The translations under genes and the position numbers were made by a program. A stretch of DNA of 33,571 nt from Nocardia seriolae NBRC 15557 (lineage in GTDB: Bacteria; Actinomycetota; Actinomycetes; Mycobacteriales; Mycobacteriaceae), in the NCBI RefSeq assembly GCF_007990715.1, contig NZ_BJWY01000086.1, forward strand, positions 1 to 33,571, written 5' to 3'. How positions within the stretch are numbered: position 1 is the stretch's first letter; each line of letters begins with the position of its first letter. Positions 1 through 8,094 of this stretch are shown here, in pieces. Below the pieces are notes generated by a model that had not been told where the DNA came from, made no database searches, and worked only from the letters and a program-made list of their open reading frames with translations.

Positions 1-596
1 GTATTAGGTCGCGTTGGAAGTCGGTGTCGGTGGCGCGGAGGAGGAGGGATGGGGATGCGGGGGTGCGGCGGGAGAAGGCGTCGGCGATATCGTCGAGGAT
101 CCAGCGGGCCGCGTCTTGCGGGATGTCGGTGAAGGTGTAGCCGGCATTCAGGTCGGTGTGGTGGATTTCCAGCTCGCGCAGGCCCATGGGGATGAGGGTT
201 TCGGGGGTGCGGGGTTCGCCGGTGCGGGGGCGGACCGTGCGGTCCCAGGCCTCGGGGGGGGGGGAGTGCCCGGACCGCATCGGCGAAGCGGTCGGCGGTT
301 TCCAGGAGGTCGGCCAGTTGGATGGCGACGGGGCGGGGTGCGCCCGCTTCGATTTCGGCGGCGCGGGCTTCCATGCTGGCGTACTGCGGGGTTTCGATGC
401 CGGTTCGAGCCCAGGTGAGCAGGCGGATGAGGCTGTCGGTGGCGCGGCAGACGTGGGTGATGACGTGGCCTCGGGTCCACGGGGGGATGAGGGAGGCGCC
501 GGAGAGGTCGGCGTCGGTGAGGGATTCGACGGTGGTGACGAAGCGGCGGGTGGACGCCTCGATCGGTGCCAGCCAGTCCACGCCCTTGTGCGTCAC
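1..596 (-). pseudogene. Maleylpyruvate isomerase family (mycothiol-dependent/DinB-like) protein, frameshifted and cut by the window edge
   Basis: The GTG start at 596 is preceded by AAGGAG at a good distance. The N-terminal part reads VTHKGVDWLAPIEASTRR, then PPWTRGHVITHV and LLTWARTGIETPQYASMEAR, which are typical of the actinobacterial mycothiol-dependent maleylpyruvate isomerase family (metal-binding DinB-like four-helix fold; members act in thiol-dependent isomerisation or detoxification). After about 110 codons the frame is lost at a run of 11 G on the plus strand (254-264). With 10 bases the frame would continue as EAWDRTVRPRTGEPRTPETL, then GLRELEIHHTDLNAGY, which is clearly the same family. 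The family similarity therefore runs through both frames, and the C-terminus lies beyond position 1. It may be a real disruption, a slippage-variable tract or a one-base consensus error. A possible -10 (TAGGGT, minus strand, 637-642) lies upstream. Family assignment is confident; substrate unknown. Confidence 0.72.
254..264. repeat. Run of 11 G inside a coding region
   Basis: Eleven consecutive G on the plus strand (C on the coding strand) encode a proline stretch in the maleylpyruvate isomerase family gene. The two recognisable halves of the protein sit in different frames on either side of it. Length changes here would switch the gene on or off, and runs of this length are also prone to sequencing error. 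Confidence 0.9.
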
Positions 597-771
597 GAGC
601 CGGTCTCCTTCGAGTCGATGATCTTGGTTCGGCTCAACCCTAGGGCGGTTGCGGCCGCAATGGCGGTGGGGCGCAAAGATATACGGCTCCCGCTCGATGG
701 TGTGCGGCGCTCGGCCGCGGTGATCGGGTGACCCCGGAGCGGGCGCGGGGTGGGTGACCTGCGCCTCCATC

Positions 772-793
772 CTTGACTGAAAATTCAGTCAAG
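772..793. promoter_or_regulatory. Perfect 10-bp palindrome, probable TetR operator
   Basis: The arms CTTGACTGAA (772-781) and TTCAGTCAAG (784-793) are perfect inverted repeats around AA. The site covers the -35 and most of the spacer, so a bound repressor would block RNA polymerase. The size and symmetry suit a TetR dimer, and a tetR gene is the next gene but one downstream. The pairing with that regulator is an inference. Confidence 0.65.
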
Positions 794-801
794 ATTAGTG
801 T
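773..801 (+). promoter_or_regulatory. Sigma-A type promoter of the deiminase-tetR unit
   Basis: TTGACT (773-778) and TAGTGT (796-801) are separated by exactly 17 bp and match the actinobacterial -35 and TANNNT -10 consensus. The predicted transcript starts near 808, about 110 nt before the deiminase ATG. Confidence 0.6.
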
Positions 802-919
802 TCCTGCTGCCCGGCTCGGGGCCGTCATTGTGCGGACGGCCGCTCCACCGGCTGGTTCATCGGTTTCAGCGCGCCGCAGAGGGAACGCCGCGCCGTGCCC
901 TCGACAAGGAGACAGGTAG

Positions 920-2050
920 ATGGAACGACGGCGGTTCATGCGGTCAGGGATCCTGACCATGGGCGGGCTGCTGCTCGCGGGGTGCGACGGGCCGATCTCG
1001 TCGTGGTTCGGCGGCGATTCCGGCACATCCCACCCCGGCGACGGGCGCTCGTGGGTGATGCCGGACGAGGGCGCTCCGCACAAGCGCACCTGGATGGCCT
1101 TCGGTGCGAGCGAAGCCATCTGGGGCAGGCTGATGCTGCCGCAGGTGCGGCAGAACCTGGCCACCATCGCGGCCACCGTTTCCCGCTTCGAACCGGTGTC
1201 CATGCTGGTGCGCCGGGACGAACTGGATATGGCCCGGAACCTGCTCGGCGGCGCGAACGTCGAACTCATCGTCGCCGAGGTCGACGACCTGTGGATGCGC
1301 GACACCGGCCCGGTCTTCGTGAAGGGCAACGGCACCAAGGCCGGAGTGGACTTCAACTTCAACGGCTGGGGCGGCAAGCAGCAGCACCGCCGCGATGCCG
1401 AGGTGGCCACCTTCGTCGAAGGTCGCGCCGGTGTCGAGACCGTGCACACCGACCTGGTGCTCGAGGGCGGCGGGCTCGAGGTCGACGGCGAGGGCACCGC
1501 CATCATCACCGAATCCTGTGTGCTGAACAGCAATCGGAACAAGGGATGGAAGAAGCCCGACGTGGAGGCCGAGCTTCATCGATTGCTCGGCCTCGAGAAG
1601 GTGATCTGGCTGCCGGGCATCGCCGGGCACGACATCACCGACGGCCACACCGATTTCTACGCCCGCTTCGCCCGCCCCGGCGTGGTGGTCGCGGGGCTGG
1701 ACAACAACGAGGAGTCCTTCGACTACGACGTGACCCGCCGCCACCTCGACATCCTGCACAACGCCACCGACGCGCAGGGCCGCCCGCTCGAGGTCGAAAC
1801 CCTGGAATCCCCTTCGGAATTGCGCGACAAGGGCGCGGGCGACGACTTCGCGGCAGGATACATCAACTTCTACCTCTGCAACGGCGGCGTCATCGCCCCC
1901 GAGTTCGGCGACGCCTACACCGACGCGGCGGCGAGGAACACCCTGGCGCGCCTGTTCCCGGATCGCCAGGTGGCGCAGATCGATATCGACGCCATCGCCG
2001 CGGGCGGCGGTGGCATCCACTGCACCACCCAGCAGGAACCCGTCGACTGA
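920..2050 (+). CDS. Agmatine deiminase / peptidyl-arginine deiminase family protein, predicted Tat lipoprotein
   Basis: This 376-residue protein belongs to the PAD_porph/agmatine deiminase family of guanidine-hydrolysing enzymes (agmatine to N-carbamoylputrescine plus ammonia in the classical members). Visible landmarks are WMRDTGPVF with Asp128, LEGGGLEVDGEG with Glu182, GHDITDGHTDFYARF with His243, and the C-terminal GGGGIHCTTQQEP with the likely nucleophile Cys368. The N-terminus is unusual: ERRRFMRSGILTMGGLLLAGC is a twin-arginine signal followed by a canonical lipobox (LAGC), so the enzyme should be exported folded and anchored outside the membrane, whereas most agmatine deiminases are cytosolic. 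Start ATG 920 has AAGGAG at 906-911. A tetR gene follows 32 nt later, probably in the same transcript. The true substrate (agmatine, peptidyl-arginine or another guanidine) cannot be decided from sequence. Confidence 0.85.
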   Translation: MERRRFMRSGILTMGGLLLAGCDGPISSWFGGDSGTSHPGDGRSWVMPDEGAPHKRTWMAFGASEAIWGRLMLPQVRQNLATIAATVSRFEPVSMLVRRDELDMARNLLGGANVELIVAEVDDLWMRDTGPVFVKGNGTKAGVDFNFNGWGGKQQHRRDAEVATFVEGRAGVETVHTDLVLEGGGLEVDGEGTAIITESCVLNSNRNKGWKKPDVEAELHRLLGLEKVIWLPGIAGHDITDGHTDFYARFARPGVVVAGLDNNEESFDYDVTRRHLDILHNATDAQGRPLEVETLESPSELRDKGAGDDFAAGYINFYLCNGGVIAPEFGDAYTDAAARNTLARLFPDRQVAQIDIDAIAAGGGGIHCTTQQEPVD

Positions 2051-2082
2051 CCCGCGTGCGGGGCACCCCTAAGGTGGAAATC

Positions 2083-2658
2083 GTGTCAGACCGTCAGACC
2101 CAGATCCTGGAAGCCGCCGTCCGAGTCATCGCGCAGGACGGAGTCCGCGGACTGCGGGTCGAGAAGCTGGCCGCCGCCGCGGGGGTGTCCACCGCGCTCA
2201 TTTACTACCACTTCAAGGATCGCGCCGGCATCCTGGGCGCGGCGCTGGCGCACATCAATCATCGCGCGGAGTCCTACACGAACCAGGCGTTCGCCGATCT
2301 CACCGATCCGCGCGCCCAGGTCGAGCGGATGCTGCTGCTGGAAATCCAGGACGCCGAAGATGTTCGGGAGAACAGCGTCGCCTGGGGGGAGTTGCGCGCC
2401 AGCGCGGTCTTCAATCCCGAACTGCGCGAACCACTCCGGGCCAGCACCGCGTCCTGGAACTCCGACGTCGAGACCCTCATCCTGCACGGTCAGGAAATCG
2501 GTTCCATCGCACTGGATCTCGACGCCGCCGCGGTGGCCGAACGCCTCACCGCGCTGGTCGAGGGTCTGAGCGAACGCTGGCACAGCGGCTCGCTCACCCT
2601 CGACCGCGCCCGTACCCTGCTCACCGGCGCACTGGCCGCCGAGCTGGGCGCGCGCTAA
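2083..2658 (+). CDS. TetR family transcriptional regulator
   Basis: A 191-residue one-component repressor. The N-terminal helix-turn-helix is clear: ILEAAVRVIAQDGVRGLRVEKLAAAAGVS, then TALIYYHFKDRAGIL (residues about 8-50), followed by an all-helical ligand-binding part resembling BetI-like TetR C-terminal domains. The GTG at 2083 is preceded by AAGGTGG at 2071-2077. It lies 32 nt after the deiminase gene and is likely co-transcribed, so it probably represses its own unit through the palindrome at 772-793. The inducer may be a substrate or product of the deiminase (inference). Its stop codon overlaps the end of the convergent yjdM gene by 4 nt. Confidence 0.88.
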   Translation: MSDRQTQILEAAVRVIAQDGVRGLRVEKLAAAAGVSTALIYYHFKDRAGILGAALAHINHRAESYTNQAFADLTDPRAQVERMLLLEIQDAEDVRENSVAWGELRASAVFNPELREPLRASTASWNSDVETLILHGQEIGSIALDLDAAAVAERLTALVEGLSERWHSGSLTLDRARTLLTGALAAELGAR

Positions 2659-3002
2659 ACCTTCTTCACCACACTGGATTTCAGCTGCATCGCGCCGATT
2701 CCGTCTACCTTGCAGTCGATGTCGTGATCGCCGACGCCCTGGACCAGACGGATATTGCGCACCTTGGTGCCCGCCTTGATCCCGGTCGGGCTGCCCTTCA
2801 CCTTGAGGGACTTGATCACGGTCACGGTGTCGCCGTCGGTGAGCACATTGCCGACCGCGTCACGGATCACACCGTCCTCGGCCGCGGCGGACTCGGCGTC
2901 GAGGGCCCATTCGTGCGCGCACTCCGGGCAGGTCAGCAGGCTGCCGACCTCGTAGGTGTACTCGCTGGAGCAGGCGGGGCAGGGCGGCAGGGCGTCACTC
3001 AT
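2655..3002 (-). CDS. yjdM: Zinc ribbon protein YjdM (PhnA family)
   Basis: A 115-residue protein with the full PhnA/YjdM architecture: an N-terminal zinc ribbon with Cys8-Cys11 and Cys25-Cys28 (CPAC and CPEC), then the small beta-barrel PhnA domain (DGDTVTVIKSLKVKGS, GTKVRNIRLV, DHDIDCKVDGIGAMQLKS). The family was once linked to alkylphosphonate use, but that role is not established. AAAGGAG precedes the ATG at 3002. It sits 33 nt downstream of the alpha/beta hydrolase gene on the same strand and is probably co-transcribed with it. Length is normal for the family. Confidence 0.9.
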   Translation of the reverse strand: MSDALPPCPACSSEYTYEVGSLLTCPECAHEWALDAESAAAEDGVIRDAVGNVLTDGDTVTVIKSLKVKGSPTGIKAGTKVRNIRLVQGVGDHDIDCKVDGIGAMQLKSSVVKKV

Positions 3003-3035
3003 GGTCGGCTCCTTTTCGATGGGATGGGTTGATGC

Positions 3036-3839
3036 TCAGGCATTGAGGAAGTCGATGATGGTCCGGTTGACCTCGTCCGGACGCTCCAGATAGCCGTAGT
3101 GCCCGCACTTGTCGAGCTCCACGAAGCGCGCCCCCGGAATCGCGTCGGCCACCTCGCGGCCGAAAACCGGTGGCAGCATGCGATCGTCGGCGAACCCGAC
3201 CACCAGGCTCGGCACGGTGATCCGCTTGTAGGCGTCGAGCCGGTTGCCCGACCGATCCATCCGCAGCTGCGCCAGCACACCCGGCGCGGTCGCGGAGCTC
3301 GCCGAGTACTCGAAGATATCGAGCCACTGCTGTGCGGAATCGTCGGCTTCGAGGGTGTGCGGGGACATATTGAGGATCGCCTTGATCGCGGCCGCGTACT
3401 CCGGGGGCAGCTTCACGCCCTGCTCGGCCAGCGCCCGCTCGCCCTTGTTCAACGTGCTCGCGAGCGGATGCGGCCGCCCGGTGGTGGCCAGCATGACCGC
3501 CTTGCGCACCAATTCCGGTCGCGCCAGCGCGAGTTCCTGCGTGACGCGCGCGCCCATCGACGTGCCGACCACGTACGCGGGCCCGCCCAGGTGCTCGATG
3601 AGCGCCGCGGTATCGGCGACCAGATCCTCGATCCGCATGCCGTGCGCGCTCTCGGCGGAGGGCGAGATGCCGCGATTGTCGAAGGTGGCGACCCGGAATC
3701 CGGCCTTGAACAGCGCCGGAACCTGATACGTCCGCCAGACCCGGCCGGGGCTGCCGGTGCCCATGATCAATACGACGAGGGGGCCGTTGCCGGTGACGTC
3801 GTAGTTGAGGCTGATCCCATTGAGGGTGGCGAGGGGCAC
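3036..3839 (-). CDS. Alpha/beta fold hydrolase
   Basis: A 267-residue serine hydrolase of the alpha/beta superfamily. The nucleophile elbow is VGTSMGARVT (Ser94), the oxyanion strand is LVVLIMGTGSPG, the FDNRGISPS turn is typical, the acid is probably Asp218 or Asp219 in VVGFADDRMLPP, and the histidine is His247 in CGHYGYLERPDEV. No signal peptide is seen, so it is likely cytosolic. The reading frame stays open upstream to 4157, but that extension is arginine-rich and would run into the divergent operon. GTG 3839 starts the family-like VPLATLNGISLNYDV and follows AGAGAAAGA, so it was chosen. Substrate unknown. It is divergent from the membrane-complex operon. Confidence 0.85.
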   Translation of the reverse strand: MPLATLNGISLNYDVTGNGPLVVLIMGTGSPGRVWRTYQVPALFKAGFRVATFDNRGISPSAESAHGMRIEDLVADTAALIEHLGGPAYVVGTSMGARVTQELALARPELVRKAVMLATTGRPHPLASTLNKGERALAEQGVKLPPEYAAAIKAILNMSPHTLEADDSAQQWLDIFEYSASSATAPGVLAQLRMDRSGNRLDAYKRITVPSLVVGFADDRMLPPVFGREVADAIPGARFVELDKCGHYGYLERPDEVNRTIIDFLNA

Positions 3840-3911
3840 GTTCGGTCTTTCTCTAGGGCGGGCCGAGGAACGCCCGAACGTACCATGTGTGCGAAATTTA
3901 CTTGTTTCATT

Positions 3912-3922
3912 GTTGCGCAAAC
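3912..3922. promoter_or_regulatory. GTTG-N3-AAAC site in front of the membrane-complex operon
   Basis: GTTGCGCAAAC is a one-mismatch version of the GTTT-N3-AAAC inverted repeats found before arsR (11059-11069) and pckG (11525-11535). It also lies within a wider imperfect repeat, ACTTGTTT (3900-3907) with AAACAGT (3919-3925). A half site, CTGCTAAACC, follows at 3944-3953. These sit in the 172-bp divergent region 90 nt before the operon start. Possible target of the ArsR protein encoded at 11135 (inference). Confidence 0.4.
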
Positions 3923-4011
3923 AGTAGAACGGCGTGCTCGCATCTGCTAAACCTTCAACCCGTGGGTGACGTACTCGTAGGGGTTGTTCCTCCCGCCGTC
4001 CGAAGCGGACG

Positions 4012-4500
4012 GTGACGGCCGTGGGCTGGTTGCGCGCCATGCTGCGGCTCGGCCGGGTGGCCGAGCCCGCCCCGGAGCCGTCGCCGGGTACGGCGAATGT
4101 GCCCGCGGTACTGCGTGGTTCGACGCAGTTGCGGCATGTGGATGTGGGCTCGTGCAATGGATGCGAGATCGAGATCTCCGGCGCGTTCGGCCCGGTCTAC
4201 GACGCCGAACGCTACGGCGCGAGACTGGTCGCCTCGCCCCGGCACGCCGACGGCCTGCTGGTCACCGGCGTGGTGACGCGCAATATGGCCGAGGCGCTGC
4301 GGCGCACGCACACCGCGACGCCCGCGCCGAACGTGGTGATCGCCTGCGGTGACTGCGCATTGAATCAGGGCCTGTTCGCCGGGGCCTACGGGGTCGTGGG
4401 TGCGGTGCGCGATGTGGTCGGGGTGGACGTGGAGATCCCGGGCTGCCCGCCTTCGCCCGAGGCGATCGTGGCCGCCCTGCGCTCGGTGACCGGGCGATGA
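4012..4500 (+). CDS. NuoB / hydrogenase small subunit-like [4Fe-4S] protein (Rv0082-like)
   Basis: A 162-residue member of the NADH dehydrogenase 20 kDa / NiFe hydrogenase small-subunit family. Cluster ligands are visible: Cys48 and Cys51 in GSCNGCEIEI, Cys112 or Cys115 in ACGDCALN and Cys145 in PGCPPSPE. The C-x2-C arrangement is of the hydrogenase type, not the paired cysteines of true NuoB. It should carry a proximal [4Fe-4S] cluster on the cytoplasmic arm of the complex encoded downstream. It is the first gene of a six-gene operon and overlaps the next by 4 nt (ATGA). GTG 4012 is taken as start; GTG 4021 is an alternative, and neither has a strong ribosome-binding site. Confidence 0.85.
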   Translation: MTAVGWLRAMLRLGRVAEPAPEPSPGTANVPAVLRGSTQLRHVDVGSCNGCEIEISGAFGPVYDAERYGARLVASPRHADGLLVTGVVTRNMAEALRRTHTATPAPNVVIACGDCALNQGLFAGAYGVVGAVRDVVGVDVEIPGCPPSPEAIVAALRSVTGR

Positions 4501-6473
4501 CCGCGACCGTGGCGCAGCGGCCACCGGCGTCGATCCCGATGCGCCACAACACCATCGGCGCGCCGCTCGCCGGAACCGTCACCGCGCTGGCGGGCATCGC
4601 CGGGGTGGCGGCCGGGCTGACGGGCGTCTTCGGCGCGCCGCGCTCACTATCGATCGGCTGGCTGCTGCCGCTGTCGGGGGTGTACCTGCACCTGGACCGG
4701 CTCGGCGGGTTCTTCCTGGTCCTCACCGGCGCGGTGGCGATTCCGGTGGGCGCGTACGTGATCGGCTACGCCCGTCGCGAGCACCTGGGCCCGGTGCCGC
4801 TGGCGGTGCTGCCGATATTCGCGGGGGCGATGCTGGTGGTGCCCGCGGCGGGGTCGGTCACCACCTTTCTGCTGGCCTGGGAGTCCATGGCGATCGCCTC
4901 CCTGGTGCTGGTCTTCGCCGAACACCAGCGCCGCTCCGCCCGCACCGCGGGCGTGTTCTACGCGGTCATGACCCAGCTGGGCTTCGCCGCCATTCTGGCC
5001 GGGCTGCTGATCGCCTCGGCCGCGGCGGGCGGCGCGGACCGGTTCAGCGGCCTGACCGCCGTGCCCGAGGGCACCCGCACCGCCGTATTCGTGCTCACCG
5101 TGGCCGGTTTCGGCTCCAAGGCCGGTCTGGTGCCGCTGCACGCCTGGCTCCCGCGCGCGCACCCCGAGGCCCCGAGCCCGGTCTCGGCACTGATGAGCGC
5201 CGCCATGGTGAACCTCGGCATCTACGGCATCGTGCGCTTCGATCTGCAGCTGCTGGGCCCCGGCCCGCGCTGGTGGGGCCTGACCCTGCTCATCATCGGC
5301 GGCATCACCGCCGTCTACGGCGTGCTCCAGGCGTCGGTGGCCGCGGATCTCAAACGGCTGCTGGCCTTCTCGACCACCGAGAACATGGGCCTGGTCACCC
5401 TCGCGCTGGGCGCGGCCACCCTGCTGGGCGCGGCCGGGTCCACCGCCGCCGCCACCGTGGCCATGGCCGCCGCCCTGCTGCACCTGCTGGCCCACGCCGC
5501 TTTCAAGAGTCTCGGATTCCTGTGCGCCGGTTCGGTCCTGGCCGCCACCGGGCTGCGTGACCTGGACCGGCTGGGCGGCCTGGCGCGGCGCATGCCCGCC
5601 ACCACGACCCTGTTCGGTATCGCCGCCCTGGGTGCCTCGGGCCTGCCGCTGGGCGCGGGTTTCGTCAGCGAATGGCTGCTGGTGCAGTCGCTGATTCACA
5701 CCGGCGCGCAACGCGATCCGGTGGTGACCCTGGCCGCGCCACTGGCCGTCGGCGCGGTCGCATTGACCGCGGGACTCGGGGTGGCGGCCATGGTGAAGGC
5801 GTTCGGCGTCGGCTTCCTGGCCCGCCCACGCTCCGAAGAGGCCGCCCGCGCGCAGGAAGCCCCGCCGTCGATGGTCACCGGAATGGCGTTGTGCGCCGGC
5901 GTGTGCGCGGTGCTCGCGGTCGTGCCCATGGCCGCCGGTCCGTTCCTGGAGCGCACCCTCGCGGAGCTGCCGGTCACCGCCGGCCGGGACTTCACCGGCC
6001 TCGGCTGGACTGTCCGACTGCCCGGCATGTCCGGATCCATCTCGCCCGGTGTGATCGCCCTCGTCGTGGCCGCCGCCGTCGCCGCCGTCGCCGCGGCCAC
6101 CGCCCTGCGCGCACGCCGCAATCCGGCCACCGCCACCCTGCCGCTGTGGGCCTGCGGCGCGGACCAGCCCTCGCCCCGGATGCAGTACACCGCAACCTCT
6201 TTCGCCGAACCCCTGCAACGCGTCTTCGACGACGTACTGCGCCCCGACACCGATATCGAGATCACCCCGCTGGCCGAATCCCGCTACCTGGTCGAGAAGG
6301 TCGCCTACCGCGCCCGCATCGCCGACACCATCGAACAGCGGCTCTACCAGCCGGTGGTCCGCGCGGTGCGGCTCGCGGCGGTGGCGGTGGCACGCGCCCA
6401 CAACGGCAGCGTCCACCTGTATCTCGCCTACGGCGCGGTGGGCGTGCTGATCGTGCTGGTGGTGTCGCGATGA
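4497..6473 (+). CDS. hyfB: HyfB/NuoL-like proton-translocating antiporter subunit (Rv0083-like)
   Basis: A 658-residue polytopic membrane protein of the Mrp antiporter / NuoL-NuoM family. It has the core proton_antipo_M features: LLAWESMAIASLVLV with the conserved Glu, AGFGSKAGLVPLHAWLPRAHPEAPSPVSALMS and DLKRLLAFSTTENMGLV. The C-terminal extension (WACGADQPSPRMQYTATS, then a soluble segment and a last helix) is typical of HyfB-type subunits. It should form one of two ion-conducting modules in the complex, the other being the gene at 8094. The start overlaps the previous stop by 4 nt, and the end overlaps the next start (ATGA at 6470). All key charged and His positions of the channel core appear kept. 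Confidence 0.88.
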   Translation: MTATVAQRPPASIPMRHNTIGAPLAGTVTALAGIAGVAAGLTGVFGAPRSLSIGWLLPLSGVYLHLDRLGGFFLVLTGAVAIPVGAYVIGYARREHLGPVPLAVLPIFAGAMLVVPAAGSVTTFLLAWESMAIASLVLVFAEHQRRSARTAGVFYAVMTQLGFAAILAGLLIASAAAGGADRFSGLTAVPEGTRTAVFVLTVAGFGSKAGLVPLHAWLPRAHPEAPSPVSALMSAAMVNLGIYGIVRFDLQLLGPGPRWWGLTLLIIGGITAVYGVLQASVAADLKRLLAFSTTENMGLVTLALGAATLLGAAGSTAAATVAMAAALLHLLAHAAFKSLGFLCAGSVLAATGLRDLDRLGGLARRMPATTTLFGIAALGASGLPLGAGFVSEWLLVQSLIHTGAQRDPVVTLAAPLAVGAVALTAGLGVAAMVKAFGVGFLARPRSEEAARAQEAPPSMVTGMALCAGVCAVLAVVPMAAGPFLERTLAELPVTAGRDFTGLGWTVRLPGMSGSISPGVIALVVAAAVAAVAAATALRARRNPATATLPLWACGADQPSPRMQYTATSFAEPLQRVFDDVLRPDTDIEITPLAESRYLVEKVAYRARIADTIEQRLYQPVVRAVRLAAVAVARAHNGSVHLYLAYGAVGVLIVLVVSR

Positions 6474-7435
6474 CCGTGCTGTCGTACCTCGCGGGCGCTG
6501 CCCAGATCGGCGGCGTCATGGCCGGAGCGCCGGTGGTGGCCGGGGTGATGAAACAGGTGCGCGCCCGCGCCGAGGGCCGCGCGGGCGCGGGCATCGCCCA
6601 GCCGTGGCGGGACCTGCGCAAGCAACTCGGCAAGCAGTCCATCATCCCCGACGGCACCACCGCCGTCTTCGCCTGCGCCCCACTGGTGCTCGCGGGCACC
6701 ACCCTGGTCATCGCGGCCGTCGCACCGCTGGTCGCCACCGGATCCCCGCTCGACGGCGCGGCCGACCTGTTCGCCGTGGTCGGCCTGCTGTTCCTGGGCA
6801 CGGTCGCGCTCACCCTGGCCGGGCTCGACACCGGCACCGCCTTCGGCGGCATGGGCGCCAGCCGCGAAACCGTCATCGCCGCCCTGGTCGAACCGACCAT
6901 CCTGCTGTCGCTGTTCGCCCTCTCGATTCCCGGCGGTTCCTCGAATCTCGGTGCGCTGGTGCGCAATACCATCGATCATCCCGGCCGGGTCGCCACCCTG
7001 AGCGCGGTGCTGGCCGCCGCCGCCCTGGTCATCGTGATCATCGCCGAGACGGGCCGGCTGCCGGTGGACAATCCCGCGACGCACCTGGAGCTGACCATGG
7101 TGCACGAGGCCATGATCCTCGAATACGCCGGTCCGCGACTGGCTCTCATCGAATGGGCCGCGGCCATGCGCATGACCGTGCTGCTGGCGCTGCTGGCGAA
7201 TCTGTTCCTGCCCTGGGGCATCGCTGGCGGCGCACCGGGCTTGGTGGAGGTCGGCCTGGGCGTCGTGGCCATTGCCGCCAAGGTGGTCGTGCTCGCGGTG
7301 GCCCTGGCCTTCGCCGAGGTGTTCATCGCCAAGCTGCGCCTGTTCCGGGTCCCCGAGCTGCTGGCCGGATCGTTCCTGCTGGCCCTGCTCGCGGTGACCG
7401 CCGCCAACTTCTTCACCGCGCGAGGAGGAGCGTGA
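6470..7435 (+). CDS. hycD: HycD/NuoH-like membrane subunit (Rv0084-like)
   Basis: A 321-residue polytopic subunit of the NuoH/HycD family, which links the Fe-S arm to the membrane ion channels. Signatures seen are GRAGAGIAQPWRDLRKQLGK near the N-terminus (the family loop contacting the peripheral arm) and ETGRLPVDNPATHLELTMVH followed by EAMILEYAGPRLALIEWA, with the conserved Glu residues of the E-channel. Eight or so hydrophobic segments are visible. It is translationally coupled to its neighbours: ATG at 6470 lies in ATGA, and the stop overlaps the next GTG start at 7432. Length matches the E. coli and mycobacterial homologues. Confidence 0.88.
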   Translation: MTVLSYLAGAAQIGGVMAGAPVVAGVMKQVRARAEGRAGAGIAQPWRDLRKQLGKQSIIPDGTTAVFACAPLVLAGTTLVIAAVAPLVATGSPLDGAADLFAVVGLLFLGTVALTLAGLDTGTAFGGMGASRETVIAALVEPTILLSLFALSIPGGSSNLGALVRNTIDHPGRVATLSAVLAAAALVIVIIAETGRLPVDNPATHLELTMVHEAMILEYAGPRLALIEWAAAMRMTVLLALLANLFLPWGIAGGAPGLVEVGLGVVAIAAKVVVLAVALAFAEVFIAKLRLFRVPELLAGSFLLALLAVTAANFFTARGGA

Positions 7436-8094
7436 CCGCCAACGGCTATGCCAGCCTGCTGGATTTCGCCGCCGGGGCCATGGTGCTGGGCGCGGTGTTC
7501 GTGGTGTGGCGGCGTGACCTGCGCGCCATCACCTGGCTGCTGGGCGCGCAAGGCGTCGCCCTGGCGGTGATTCCGATCGTGGAGGGCATCCAGCACCGCG
7601 ACCCGCCGCTGCTGATCGTCGGCGTGATCGTGCTCGGCCTGCGGGCCGGGGTGCTGCCGTGGCTGCTGGGCCGGGCCGTCGGCGCCGAACGCGGCGAATA
7701 CCGCGAGGCGACCCCGCTGGTGAACACCGCGGCCTCGCTGCTGATCGCGGCCGGGCTCACCGTGATCGCGTTCGCGGTGACCCGGCCGCTGGTCAATCTG
7801 GAACCCGGGCCCGAGACCGCCGCCGTGCCCGCCGCCTTCGCGGTCATCCTGATCGCCCTGTTCGTCATGGCCACCCGCCGCCACGCGGTCTCCCAGGCGG
7901 CCGGATTCCTCATGCTGGACAACGGGATCGCGGCCACCGCGTTCCTGCTCACCGCCGGTGTCCCGCTCATCGTCGAGCTCGGGGTGTCCCTGGACGTGTT
8001 CTTCGCGGTGATGGTGATCGGGATTCTCACCGGCCGGTTGCGCCGCACCTTCGGCGGGGCCGACCTCGACCAGTTGCGGGAGCTGCACGAGTGA
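7432..8094 (+). CDS. hycP: HyfE/NuoK-like small membrane subunit (HycP, Rv0085-like)
   Basis: A 220-residue, strongly hydrophobic protein of the HyfE family, close to the 216 residues of E. coli HyfE, whose C-terminal half resembles NuoK. The conserved acidic residue within the membrane is in PLIVELGVSLDVFFAVMVIG, after QAAGFLMLDNGIAATAFL. GTG 7432 sits right after GAGGAGGAG and overlaps the hycD stop. It ends in TGATG, overlapping the next start by one base. It probably provides a proton half-channel between HycD and the antiporter modules. Confidence 0.82.
   Translation: MTANGYASLLDFAAGAMVLGAVFVVWRRDLRAITWLLGAQGVALAVIPIVEGIQHRDPPLLIVGVIVLGLRAGVLPWLLGRAVGAERGEYREATPLVNTAASLLIAAGLTVIAFAVTRPLVNLEPGPETAAVPAAFAVILIALFVMATRRHAVSQAAGFLMLDNGIAATAFLLTAGVPLIVELGVSLDVFFAVMVIGILTGRLRRTFGGADLDQLRELHE

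Larger units (their letters stand above)
597..919. other. Divergent intergenic region
   Basis: No gene was recognised in these 323 bases. The left part carries the ribosome-binding site and a possible -10 of the leftward isomerase-family gene. The right part holds the deiminase promoter with its embedded palindrome (772-801) and about 110 nt of leader with no further clear structure before AAGGAG at 906-911. Confidence 0.6.

Noticed and set aside
895..2658. One long plus-strand reading frame covering both the deiminase region and tetR
   Set aside because: Its first 390 or so codons are arginine-rich shadow sequence of the deiminase frame; only the part from GTG 2083 has protein-family likeness.
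3840..4157. N-terminal extension of the alpha/beta hydrolase
   Set aside because: The extension has no family likeness, is compositionally odd, and overlaps the divergent promoter and the start of the membrane-complex operon.
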